Assembly: GCA_035295125.1 (NCBI GenBank)
Contig: DATGJP010000003.1
Location: forward strand, 1 to 64,000
Length of the DNA stretch: 64,000 nt
Direction: 5' to 3'
Source of the DNA: JAICMB01 sp035295125
Lineage (GTDB): Bacteria > Acidobacteriota > Terriglobia > Bryobacterales > Bryobacteraceae
The notes under the pieces are model-generated. The model worked only from the letters and a program-made list of their open reading frames with translations, did no database searches and was not told where the DNA came from. This document shows positions 49,721-58,244 of this stretch, one piece after another (position 1 is the stretch's first letter; each line of letters begins with the position of its first letter). Both the position numbers and the translations under genes were made by a program.

Positions 49721-51181
49721 TTACCTCAACTGCTGATGGAATGTTTGGGGGTCGCTGTCGCCCACACGATCGCCCGCCAATGGCAGACCGCCGCCTTCCG
49801 GCTCCATCCGCATGCCAACTGCCCGATTGTTCTGTAGGACAAAAGATATGCGGGTGCGCGCCGACGAAGGCATCGCAAATGTGCCGTCGTCCTGCTTGAG
49901 CAGGCGCTCCGGTCCCATGCCCAGTGGCTCAATCATCAAACGGCCGTTCTCATTGAAAACCCGGTACGTGCGGCGATACTGCGCAAAGGAGTCGTGCAAT
50001 GTAGGAGGTAGTTTGCCCGCCTTCATCAGGAATGTACCGGTCAACTGGGAGACTTCAGCTGCGGCGACAGGTTTGTCAGCCAACACCTTCTCGGGTCTGG
50101 GCTCCGGCGGCTTCGGAAGATCGGGAAGACCGAGAGCGGATCGGGCAAGCGCCCTTGCGATCGCATACGCATTCTGCCCTTCCGTGTTCGTCAGCACCAC
50201 AACCGTCAGTTGATCGTCAGAGAAATCGTACATCGCACCGCTATAACCGAGCAGCGACCCGTGCTGCCCCACGCTGCGGTGGTCGTCCTCATGGTTCAGC
50301 GTGAGCGCCAGCCCGTAGTGCATTTGCGGGTCCTGCGCGCTCATTCGCAGGGACGGCCCTTCGGCGGTGCTCATCAACTTCAGCGTCTCCGGCCGTACCA
50401 GCTTCTTGTCCTTCACCGCACGCCAGATCTGGTAAAGATCGCCGACCGTGCTGCAATAGCGCAGGTCGGAATTGTATGCCATCGCGTTCTCGTGCGCCTC
50501 GACATAGCTCGCCGCCACCTTCCGGTAGGAGTGCGACAGCCCGTGAACCAACCTGAAATCGTCGCAGTAGTTGGTCGATTTCACACCCGCGGGCGCCAGC
50601 AGATTCTGCTGCACGTAGTCCTCGAAGGTCTGCCCGCTGGCGCGTTCCAGAATAGTCACCAGCAGATTGAAACCGGAGATAGACCAATCCCACTTCGTGC
50701 CGGGATCGTTCACCCAGCGCTTGCCCGCGTAGAGCGCCATCACCTCGTCCATCGCTTTTGGCACGCGGCTGGTGGCTTCGATCGGATCGCCGAGATAGTG
50801 ATAATCCACGATTCCGGAAGTGTGGTTCAGCAGTTGGCGAACCGTAACGCGATAGCCCTGCAGTGGGAATTCCGGAATAAACTTCGAGATCGGATCGTCG
50901 AGCGACAGTTTGCCGCGTTCAACCAGTTGCATGACTGCGACGCCCGTAAAGGGCATCATCGGGCCTACAACCCGGTAGACAGTCTCGTCGCGCGCGGGCG
51001 CATCGAGGCCGAAATCGGCGAGCCCATAGCCCTTGTGAAGCACGACCTGCCCGCTCTTTGCGACAAGCACCGAGGCGCCCACCACCCGCTGTTGGGCGAC
51101 CGCCCGCCTGGCTACTTCATCGAGGTTCTGAGCGAACGCGGCCCCGCACAGAAGTGCAACCAAAGCGATGGATTTCCACAT
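49721..51181 (-). CDS. Beta-lactamase-fold serine hydrolase, catalytic residues lost
   Basis: 486 aa from the ATG at 51181 (MWKSIALVALLCGAAFAQ leader). The fold is that of class C beta-lactamase/DD-peptidase/esterase proteins: VAVMQLVERGKLSLDDPISKFIPEFP, LLNHTSGI, and a C-terminal GQHGSLLGYSGAMYDF. The SxxK site that should precede FT reads GPMM (73-76), so the nucleophilic Ser and the Lys are both gone. The YxN motif reads WSI (166-168). Other family landmarks are well preserved, so it is not a decaying gene. It is probably a secreted binding protein rather than an enzyme. Confidence 0.85.
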   Translation of the reverse strand: MWKSIALVALLCGAAFAQNLDEVARRAVAQQRVVGASVLVAKSGQVVLHKGYGLADFGLDAPARDETVYRVVGPMMPFTGVAVMQLVERGKLSLDDPISKFIPEFPLQGYRVTVRQLLNHTSGIVDYHYLGDPIEATSRVPKAMDEVMALYAGKRWVNDPGTKWDWSISGFNLLVTILERASGQTFEDYVQQNLLAPAGVKSTNYCDDFRLVHGLSHSYRKVAASYVEAHENAMAYNSDLRYCSTVGDLYQIWRAVKDKKLVRPETLKLMSTAEGPSLRMSAQDPQMHYGLALTLNHEDDHRSVGQHGSLLGYSGAMYDFSDDQLTVVVLTNTEGQNAYAIARALARSALGLPDLPKPPEPRPEKVLADKPVAAAEVSQLTGTFLMKAGKLPPTLHDSFAQYRRTYRVFNENGRLMIEPLGMGPERLLKQDDGTFAMPSSARTRISFVLQNNRAVGMRMEPEGGGLPLAGDRVGDSDPQTFHQQLR

Positions 51182-51205
51182 CAGGGCGGAGTATAGCAAA
51201 CCTCA

Positions 51206-52201
51206 TCAGCCGGCTACGCCCATGGCGCGCCGTAATCTGCCCCGCCGGGCCAGGTCCATTGCGATGCTGCCGGCGCGATCCGAATCGTGGCGTACCTTGG
51301 CGCCCTCGGCAAGCAGCCAGGCCTCCACCACCTCGATTCCCATGGCCTCCAACTTCGCAACGTCGTTAATCACAGGTTGGGCTTCCTGGGCGGCGTATTT
51401 CCGCCTCTGTGCCTGACGTATCGGGGCCGTGTTGAGCACCACCACATCGAGCAGTTTCCCGCCCGCGTGCTCGTGAATCGCTTTCACATGGTCCGAAGCC
51501 GCGAATCCAATCGTCTCGCCCGGCTGCCCCATGAGATTCATGAAGCCGGCCTTGATTGCCCGCGACCGCCGGATGGCACGCGGTATTCCTCGTACCAGCA
51601 CATTGGGGATCACGCTGGTGAAGAGCGACCCGGGGCCGAAAGTGATCAGGTCCGCCCGCTCAATCGCGTCCAGCGTGTCAGCCAAAGGCTTACACGCCGA
51701 CGGTACTAGACGTACGCGGCGAATCGGAGATCGGCTCTTGCTGACTCGAGTCTCGCCGGTCACGACTTCGCCATTTTCGAGTTCCGCTTCCAACCCAACG
51801 TCTTCTACTGTGGAGGGAAAAATCCGGCCGCGAATTGCCAGAACCTCCGATGACAAGCGCACCGCACCCGCGAAATCTCCCGTCAAATTCGTCAGGGCTG
51901 TGAGAAATAAATTGCCGAAGCTGTGGCCTTTCAGACCGCGGCCTTCTTCGAAGCGATACTGAAAGAGCTTCGAGAGCAGCGCCTCGTCCTCTGAGAGGGC
52001 CACCATGCAGTTGCGAATGTCGCCCGGAGGTAAGACGTCGAATTCCCGCCGCAGCCGGCCCGAGCTTCCGCCGTCGTCTGTAACGGTAACAATCGCCGTG
52101 ATCTCTGCTTCGCGGGGCGCATACGCCTTCAGACCGTGGAGGATTGTGGACAGTCCTGTCCCTCCGCCGATTGCGACAATCCGCAGCGCATCGATTCCCA
52201 A
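51206..52201 (-). CDS. yvcK: YvcK-like (CofD family) protein
   Basis: 331 aa. VAIGGGTGLSTILHGLK at the N-terminus, TVTDDGGSSGRLRREF, LPPGDIRNCMVALS, FGNLFLTALTNLTGDF and ITFGPGSLFTSVIPNVLV are the marks of the YvcK/CofD family. In Bacillus and mycobacteria YvcK binds UDP-sugars and is needed for cell-wall homeostasis and growth on gluconeogenic substrates. The only usable start is a TTG at 52201, because an in-frame TAA lies just upstream and no ATG fits. It lies 24 bases upstream of the hydrolase-fold gene, possibly in one transcript. Confidence 0.93.
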   Translation of the reverse strand: MGIDALRIVAIGGGTGLSTILHGLKAYAPREAEITAIVTVTDDGGSSGRLRREFDVLPPGDIRNCMVALSEDEALLSKLFQYRFEEGRGLKGHSFGNLFLTALTNLTGDFAGAVRLSSEVLAIRGRIFPSTVEDVGLEAELENGEVVTGETRVSKSRSPIRRVRLVPSACKPLADTLDAIERADLITFGPGSLFTSVIPNVLVRGIPRAIRRSRAIKAGFMNLMGQPGETIGFAASDHVKAIHEHAGGKLLDVVVLNTAPIRQAQRRKYAAQEAQPVINDVAKLEAMGIEVVEAWLLAEGAKVRHDSDRAGSIAMDLARRGRLRRAMGVAG

Positions 52202-52318
52202 GTGATTAGGTTAACTCAAGGCCCTAAATGTGTCAGATTTTTTTCACTGGATCGGCGCAAAAGACACGAACCGTACCGTGCCCGCAATGCGCGCCGGTTT
52301 TGGGGAATTGGGAAGAGC

Positions 52319-52465
52319 TCAGGCGGTTAGTTCGTCGTCCTCAAACGCTGGAACAGGTTCCAGGTCCTCGGACTCGAACACCTGATCGCAATCCAGGCAA
52401 CGCACGTAATCCACCCCGTCACGCCTTGCCAGGATCTCGGTGTGGGAATGCATACAGATCTGCAT
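52319..52465 (-). CDS. Small Cys/His protein (48 aa)
   Basis: 48 aa. The start MQICMHSH and later VRCLDCDQVFE give C4, H6, H8, C23 and C26, enough ligands for one zinc site. The tail is acidic (EDLEPVPAFEDDEL). It is on the same strand as yvcK and 117 bases upstream of it. Coding is supported by the metal-binding pattern, although the ribosome site is weak. No function assigned. Confidence 0.6.
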   Translation of the reverse strand: MQICMHSHTEILARRDGVDYVRCLDCDQVFESEDLEPVPAFEDDELTA

Positions 52466-52559
52466 AAAACAGAAAGAATATCCCTATTCTAAGCATGCGG
52501 AGTACGGTGTCAAGCCCCCTGAGTTCAAAAATTGCTTCTGTCCGGCCGGAACAGGTGAT

Positions 52560-54989
52560 TTAATCCCGTAAAGCCCGTACCGGATCGATCCCTGCGGCGC
52601 GGAGGGCGGGGAGCAAACAGGCCGCTACCGAGACCACCGCCATGACCCCGAATGCCGAGCCGAAGGCGACGGGATCGTGCGGGCTCACCTTGTTTAGCAG
52701 GTCTCCCATCAGGCGCATCAGCCCAAGCGCCAGGGCCGCGCCCAATACGACGCCTCCTGCCGTCAGCCCGAGTCCGTACGACATTACCAGGCGCACCAGG
52801 TCGGGTGCCGCCGCGCCTAGCGCCATCCGCAGGCCCAACTCCCGGGTGCTCTGCGAGACTGTGTAGGCCATAACTCCGTATAGCCCGATCGCGGCGAGAA
52901 CGAGAGCCATACCGCCAAAGATGCCGAGCAGTTTCACAGCCGCCCGCTGCGTCCACGTCGAACGCTCGACTTGAGATTCCATCGTCAGGACTTCCATGGG
53001 CGCGAGATTGTTATCCAACGCGTGCACCTGGGTCACAAATGCGTTTGCGAGTGTCTCCGGGCTGAGCTGGGTTCGGATGAAGAAGTTCGATCCGGGAGCG
53101 CTCTGCAGCGCGGGAACGTAAAAGAACGGCTTTGGCGTTTCAATCAGGCTGCGATACTTCGATGAGCGGGCCACACCGACGACTTGCAACCACCGATCCT
53201 TGAGTTTGAGGCGTTTTCCAACGGGATCCTGGCCGCGCCAGTATTGCTCCACCATGACGTCGGTTACGACGGCAACCGGCAGGGACGTTTCATTGTCCGC
53301 GCGAGTGAATTCGCGGCCCGAGAGAAGAGGAATGCCCACCGTCGTGAAATACCCCGGGCCAACCTCGTTGTATTCGATCGGCTGCCGCTCGTCGGGCGGC
53401 GCCTCGTATCCGTCGACATCGACCGGCGCCGACGAGTAACTGGTAAAGCTGAACGGCAAGACTCGCGCATAGCTAACCGACGTCACGCCGGGCAGCGCTT
53501 GTACGCGTTCCGCCAGGCGGTCCTCGAAGCTCCGGATGCGCGTGCGGTCGTATCCGGCGGCGGTGAAATCGATGGAAGTCGTCAGCACGCCGCGCGTCGC
53601 GAAGCCAGGATTGATGTCCTGGATTCCACGCAGGCTCTTCAGCAGGAGCCCCGTTCCAACCAGCAGGACAAAACTAAGCGCCACCTGCACCAGCACGAGG
53701 CCGGACCGCACGAACGATCGTCCACGGCCTCCGACGACGCTCGACGATTCCGATTTCATGGCGACGGCGATGTCGATCTTGCCCGCCTGCAGTGCCGGCA
53801 TCAAGCCGATGAGCAAAGTGGAGAGCATGCAGATACCGGCGCTGATCGCGAGGACGCGCCAGTCGATTTCGGCCGGCAGATTAATCGTTATGCCGCGCGA
53901 ACGCACCGGAAAGGCCAGGACGATCAGGTTGCGGCACCAGTAAGACAGAAGAAATCCGCAGCCCGCTGCGATAATCGTCAGAATGAATCCTTCTGTGAGA
54001 AGCTGTTTCAGCAGCCGCGCCCGGCCCGCGCCCATAGCAAGACGCACGGTCATTTCGTGACGTCGCGTGACAGACCTGGCGAGTAGGAGATTTCCTACGT
54101 TCGCGCAGGCGATCAGGAGCACAAAACAGACCACGACGAGGGCGATTCTGAGCGTCGGGAACAGCGTGCCCGCGTTGTTGAAGGGCGTTTCCCAAAGCGG
54201 GTACAGTCTGATGCCGCGGCCGCGATTCGTCGCGGGGTAGGCGTTTTCCAACCGCTTCGCGATGGCGGAGACCTCCGCTTGCGCCTGCGCCAGCGATACC
54301 CCGGGCTTCAATCGAGCATAGCCTTCGATCCATTCCGCCCCGCGATCCTCAAGCTTGTATCCGCCGCGATCGAAGGTCTCCTGCATCGAGACCGGGACCC
54401 AGAAATTAAACGAATAGCCGACGAAGGTTCCGTGGAATCCTTCCGGCATCACTCCGATGATGGTGTTCTGGACGCCGTTCATCATCTGCGTCTTGCCGAT
54501 GATGGCCGGATCGCTTCCGTAGCGCTCCTTCCAGGTCAGATAGCTGATGACGGTCACGGGATGGGCATTGCGCCCGACGTCTTCGGCAGGTTCGAAGGTG
54601 CGTCCCATCATCGGCTGAACGCCGATACTTCGGAAATAGTTCGAAGTCACGATAGCGCCGACCGCGCGGTCGGCGCGGTCTCCGATTGCCAGCGTAGTGC
54701 CAAAAATGCGGTCGACGATGAAGCTGTCGAGGAGGGTCGAGTTCTTTTCCAGATCCTTGAAATCGGGCCACGATACGTCGTTCCTGGTGGTGCGGAACGT
54801 ACCCGTCAACGCAACCATCCGTTCCTGACCTTTCACCAGCGGAAACGGGCGCAGCAGGATTCCTTCGATCCAACTGAACACCGACGTGGTAGCGCCGATG
54901 CCGAGCGTGAGGCACAGAATGGCCAAAAGAGAGAAGCCCAGGCTGCGCCGGAGCATGCGGAAACCGAAGCGAAGATCTTGAAGATTCAT
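52560..54989 (-). CDS. ADOP-like MacB/FtsX permease without prefix domain
   Basis: 809 aa. It begins directly with MNLQDLRFGFRMLRRSLGF and LAILCLTLGIGATTSVFSW, so the ~80-residue cytoplasmic prefix of the other ADOPs is missing. Two MacB_PCD/FtsX halves follow, with VVCFVLLIACANVGNLLLA in the middle and STRELGLRMALGAAAPD near the end. It should span the membrane about eight times and has no ATPase partner here. It has its own promoter with an overlapping palindrome at 55076-55118. Confidence 0.92.
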   Translation of the reverse strand: MNLQDLRFGFRMLRRSLGFSLLAILCLTLGIGATTSVFSWIEGILLRPFPLVKGQERMVALTGTFRTTRNDVSWPDFKDLEKNSTLLDSFIVDRIFGTTLAIGDRADRAVGAIVTSNYFRSIGVQPMMGRTFEPAEDVGRNAHPVTVISYLTWKERYGSDPAIIGKTQMMNGVQNTIIGVMPEGFHGTFVGYSFNFWVPVSMQETFDRGGYKLEDRGAEWIEGYARLKPGVSLAQAQAEVSAIAKRLENAYPATNRGRGIRLYPLWETPFNNAGTLFPTLRIALVVVCFVLLIACANVGNLLLARSVTRRHEMTVRLAMGAGRARLLKQLLTEGFILTIIAAGCGFLLSYWCRNLIVLAFPVRSRGITINLPAEIDWRVLAISAGICMLSTLLIGLMPALQAGKIDIAVAMKSESSSVVGGRGRSFVRSGLVLVQVALSFVLLVGTGLLLKSLRGIQDINPGFATRGVLTTSIDFTAAGYDRTRIRSFEDRLAERVQALPGVTSVSYARVLPFSFTSYSSAPVDVDGYEAPPDERQPIEYNEVGPGYFTTVGIPLLSGREFTRADNETSLPVAVVTDVMVEQYWRGQDPVGKRLKLKDRWLQVVGVARSSKYRSLIETPKPFFYVPALQSAPGSNFFIRTQLSPETLANAFVTQVHALDNNLAPMEVLTMESQVERSTWTQRAAVKLLGIFGGMALVLAAIGLYGVMAYTVSQSTRELGLRMALGAAAPDLVRLVMSYGLGLTAGGVVLGAALALGLMRLMGDLLNKVSPHDPVAFGSAFGVMAVVSVAACLLPALRAAGIDPVRALRD

Positions 54990-55075
54990 ATCAATCGACC
55001 AAACCGGCGATCGCGCACACGCCAGTCAGGATTGTACGAACACCCCCGAGCAGTTCACGGTCGCTTTCGACGGCT

Positions 55076-55118
55076 ATACCTTGTGTTGCAAGGTATCATG
55101 GCATCTGGCCGATGTCAA
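55076..55118 (-). promoter_or_regulatory. Promoter with overlapping operator-like palindrome
   Basis: On the minus strand, TTGACA (55113-55118) is followed at 16-17 bp by an ATACCT-like -10 (about 55090-55096). That -10 lies inside the inverted repeat ATACCTTG (55076-55083) - 5 nt - CAAGGTAT (55089-55096). A repressor bound there would block the permease promoter. The nearby PadR (57896-58240) is the natural candidate. Confidence 0.6.
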
Positions 55119-55139
55119 GGAGGATGTGTTTGATTCGCG

Positions 55140-55246
55140 GTGGCGCAGGCGGTTTCGCCTGCGCATCCTTCCACAATGTCAGGCGCTGAGTCCAACATCC
55201 TCCAAATCGCCGCTCGACTCGAAGAATCAGAGGCTGTGTAATACCT
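55140..55246. repeat. Family A element
   Basis: GGTGGCGCAGGCGG/TTTCGCCTGCGC (55139-55165) is the core; CATCCTTCCACAATGTCAG follows. GAATCAGAGGCTGTGTAATACC (55223-55244) is the inverse of the family's left end at 15573 and 21791. It ends one base before the stop of the upstream ADOP gene. Confidence 0.7.
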
Positions 55247-57899
55247 AATCCTGCCGCAATGCCCGAGTGGGATCGATCCGGCTGGCGCGAAGTGCCGGCA
55301 CAAAACTCGCAAGAAGCGCCGCCGCGATCAAAACGGGCAACGTAATTGCCAACGACGAGAGCTCATTCGGCTGCATGCCTTCGACAACACGCACCAGGAC
55401 ACGGCCCGTCGCCGCGGCAGCTAACGCGCCCACCGCAACCCCCGCGAAGATCATTCCCAGGCTCTGCCGCAGCACCAGCCCGAGTACATCGTGAGACGTC
55501 GCGCCGAGGGCCATCCGCACCCCGATCTCCGGCACGCGTTGCCCGGTCAAATACGCCAGCACCCCGTAAATGCCGATACACGCCAGCAGCAGCGCCAAAC
55601 CCGCGAACACGCCGAACAGCAGCATGAGGAAACGCTGCCGCGCAAGAGAAGCTTTGGCGTAGAGCTCCAATGTGAAAACCTGGTGCAGCACCTGGTCGTT
55701 CGTGGCGCCGGCCACCGCATGTTGCAGCGGCGCGACTACACTCAATGGATCAATGCTGGTCTTGACCGCGAGCGACATCAACTCCGACCAGCGGCGAACC
55801 CATGTGTCCGGAATCTGGGCGAACGAATAGTACATCTCGGCGCGGACGCGCGCCCCGTCGTCACCCGCAAGCCCCCACTGCCGCACGTGTCCCACGACAC
55901 CTACCACGCGGTATTGCACCGGTTCCGCGGCCATCCCGACCCAAAGATATTTGCCAACCGGATCCTGCCCATGGAACGCCTGCTGCGCTAAAACCTCGTC
56001 GATGACGGCAACCCTCTCGCTCCCGGGGCCATCCCGATCCTCGATGAACCGGCCGCTGCGAAGCGGAATGTGCGTGACCTTCAGGTAGTCGGGCGTGACG
56101 CTATTAGCCAACATCAAAGGGCGCTGATCGGACGGCGCAAGATGCGGAGTCGTCCCATAACCCACCGTATTGCTTCCCAGCCGCATCGGCACCGTGTCGA
56201 CCATCGCAATTCCCTGCACGCCCGGCACCTGGCGCGCGCGGTCCAGGATGTCCTGCCATGCCGCACGCGCTCGCGGAGGGTTCGACAAAGTCGCCGGTGG
56301 AAGGGCCATCCGCGCAACCAAAACGTTGTGAATGTCCAACCCGGGATTTAGCGAGGAAAGACGCAACAGCGTGCGCCCGAGCATGCCGGCGGCTACGAGC
56401 AACACCACCGCAAGCGCAATCTCGGCCATGACGAAACCGCTATGCAGGCGGCGCGCCCCGCCAGTCACGGCGCGTGCACCCGCGCGCAGGGTTCTGTCCA
56501 ACTCACGTGCTGGAGCGCGCAGGGCCGGCGCAAGTCCGAACATAAAGCTGCTTGCCAGCGAGATAAGGAGCGCAAATAACAGTACGCGCCAATCGATGCG
56601 CACGTCCTGAGAGAGCGGCAGCCCCCCGGGCCAGAAAGCGGTCAATGGACGCACTCCCAGAGCGGCCAACACGATGCCCAGTCCTCCACCTGCCAGCCCA
56701 AGAACGGCGCTCTCCGTCAGACATTGGCGAATTAACCGTCCGCGGCCGGCGCCGAGAGCCACGCGCATAGCCAACTCGCGCTCACGCGACACCGCGCGCG
56801 CCAATAACAGGCTGCCGACGTTGGCGCACGCGATCAAAAGCACCAGACTTACAGCCGCCAACAGCATCCAGAGAGTTGATCGTATATCTCCAGCGACGTC
56901 TGCGCGCAACGGATCGGCTATGAAGGTGCGACCTCTATTCGTCGCGGGATATTGAGCCCTCAGTTGGCTCCCCATCACCTGCAGTTCCGCGCGTGCGCTC
57001 TCCAGCTTCGCGCCGGGCTTCAAACGCGCCACCACACTGAAGCCGAAGTGAGCATCGCGTTGGCTCAGAAACTGTCCTGAGTCCTGGCCGATGGGAACAA
57101 ACAGGTCAACATCGTCCGTCATGAGCCGAAAGTCCGGCGGCATGACTCCGACAATTGTGTAGCTGGCGCCGTCGAAAACGACAGGCGTGCCAATCGCCGA
57201 CTGGCTCCCGCCGAAACGGCGCTGCCACAGGCCATAGCCGATGATTGCGACCGGCGTTGCCCCCTGGCGGTCTTCTTCCGCCAGAAAGTTGCGCCCCCGA
57301 AATGGCGCGACACCGATCAGGGGAAAAAGGCCGGCTGAAATCTCGCGAGCTTCCACGTATTCGGGTTCGCCGGGCTTACTGACGGTGCCGCTATTATCGC
57401 GCCAAATCGCCATGTCGACGGAGCGGCTCCCGCGCTTGCAGTCCAGGTAGTTGGGATAAGAGAACGCCCAGAGATTGCCGAATTGGGTGCTCCAGTCGGT
57501 CTGTTCGCGCAGTTGGACCAATCGCTCGGGTTGCGCGTAGGGAAGCGGTTTCAGCAGCACGCTGTTAATCACCGTGAACATGACGGTGGTCGCCCCGGCG
57601 CCGAGCGCGAGCGTCAGCAGCGAGACCGCGGCGAATCCCGGTTTCTGCCGTAGCGTGCGCAGGGCGTAGCGAAAGTCCTGCCAGAGGTCTTCCAACCAGC
57701 GAGTGCCCCGCGCGTCGCGGCACTCCTCCTTCACTTGCTCGGGACCGCCGAGCGACAGCCGGGCCAGGCGCCGGGCTTCGCCAGGTTCGTGGCCGCGTTT
57801 AATCAAGTCCTTGGTGCACTGGTCCAGATAAAACGCGAGTTCTTTGCTGAGCTGTTGCTCCATTCGTCCGCGATGCAGTAATCGACCGAGCCAGCTCAT
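55245..57899 (-). CDS. ADOP-type MacB/FtsX permease
   Basis: 884 aa. The prefix region (MEQQLSKELAFYLDQCTKDL, GHEPGEARRLARLSLGG) is followed by FRYALRTLRQKPGFAAVSLL and LALGAGATTVMFTVINSVLLKPLPY. Two permease halves follow, each with an extracytoplasmic MacB_PCD domain; LVLLIACANVGSLLLARAV lies mid-protein and RVPEIGVRMALGATSHD near the end. Its ATG overlaps the padR stop by 4 bases, the arrangement also seen at 24577. Substrate unknown; no ATPase is encoded nearby. Confidence 0.93.
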   Translation of the reverse strand: MSWLGRLLHRGRMEQQLSKELAFYLDQCTKDLIKRGHEPGEARRLARLSLGGPEQVKEECRDARGTRWLEDLWQDFRYALRTLRQKPGFAAVSLLTLALGAGATTVMFTVINSVLLKPLPYAQPERLVQLREQTDWSTQFGNLWAFSYPNYLDCKRGSRSVDMAIWRDNSGTVSKPGEPEYVEAREISAGLFPLIGVAPFRGRNFLAEEDRQGATPVAIIGYGLWQRRFGGSQSAIGTPVVFDGASYTIVGVMPPDFRLMTDDVDLFVPIGQDSGQFLSQRDAHFGFSVVARLKPGAKLESARAELQVMGSQLRAQYPATNRGRTFIADPLRADVAGDIRSTLWMLLAAVSLVLLIACANVGSLLLARAVSRERELAMRVALGAGRGRLIRQCLTESAVLGLAGGGLGIVLAALGVRPLTAFWPGGLPLSQDVRIDWRVLLFALLISLASSFMFGLAPALRAPARELDRTLRAGARAVTGGARRLHSGFVMAEIALAVVLLVAAGMLGRTLLRLSSLNPGLDIHNVLVARMALPPATLSNPPRARAAWQDILDRARQVPGVQGIAMVDTVPMRLGSNTVGYGTTPHLAPSDQRPLMLANSVTPDYLKVTHIPLRSGRFIEDRDGPGSERVAVIDEVLAQQAFHGQDPVGKYLWVGMAAEPVQYRVVGVVGHVRQWGLAGDDGARVRAEMYYSFAQIPDTWVRRWSELMSLAVKTSIDPLSVVAPLQHAVAGATNDQVLHQVFTLELYAKASLARQRFLMLLFGVFAGLALLLACIGIYGVLAYLTGQRVPEIGVRMALGATSHDVLGLVLRQSLGMIFAGVAVGALAAAATGRVLVRVVEGMQPNELSSLAITLPVLIAAALLASFVPALRASRIDPTRALRQD

Positions 57900-58240
57900 T
57901 TGACACCTTGATTCGACAAACTCAGAATGAGGCCGACCGCCTCGGTGAGCCTCTGCCAGCTTGCCGCTTCAGCCTCCAGTTGGGCTTTTCCTTTTGTCGT
58001 CAGGCTATAGTACTTAGCCTCGCGGCCCGTCTCGGTCTCCTTCCAGTCGGCCGCAAGAAATCCGCGATTCTCGAGGCGATGCAGCGCCGGGTACAACGAG
58101 CCTTGCGGAACCTGCACGACGTCGTTTGACACCTGCTGCAGGCGCTGCGCGATAGCATAGCCGTGGTGCGGACCTAACGCCACAACTTTGAGGATCAGCA
58201 GATCCAAAGTGCCTTGCGGCAAGTCTGATTTGGTTCCCAT
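57896..58240 (-). CDS. PadR family transcriptional regulator
   Basis: 114 aa with the PadR winged helix: QGTLDLLILKVVALGPHHGYAIAQRLQQ, VPQGSLYPALHRLENRGFL and GREAKYYSLTTKGKAQL. It is sandwiched between two ADOP genes: 4 bases behind the upstream one and overlapping the downstream one by 4. It probably represses this permease operon. The palindrome at 55076-55096 and half-sites around the promoter at 60896 are candidate targets. Confidence 0.94.
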   Translation of the reverse strand: MGTKSDLPQGTLDLLILKVVALGPHHGYAIAQRLQQVSNDVVQVPQGSLYPALHRLENRGFLAADWKETETGREAKYYSLTTKGKAQLEAEAASWQRLTEAVGLILSLSNQGVK

Positions 58241-58244
58241 GTTT

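Noticed and set aside
53184..54086. 300-aa plus-strand ORF
   Set aside because: Antisense to the short ADOP gene; Arg/Gln/His-rich shadow.
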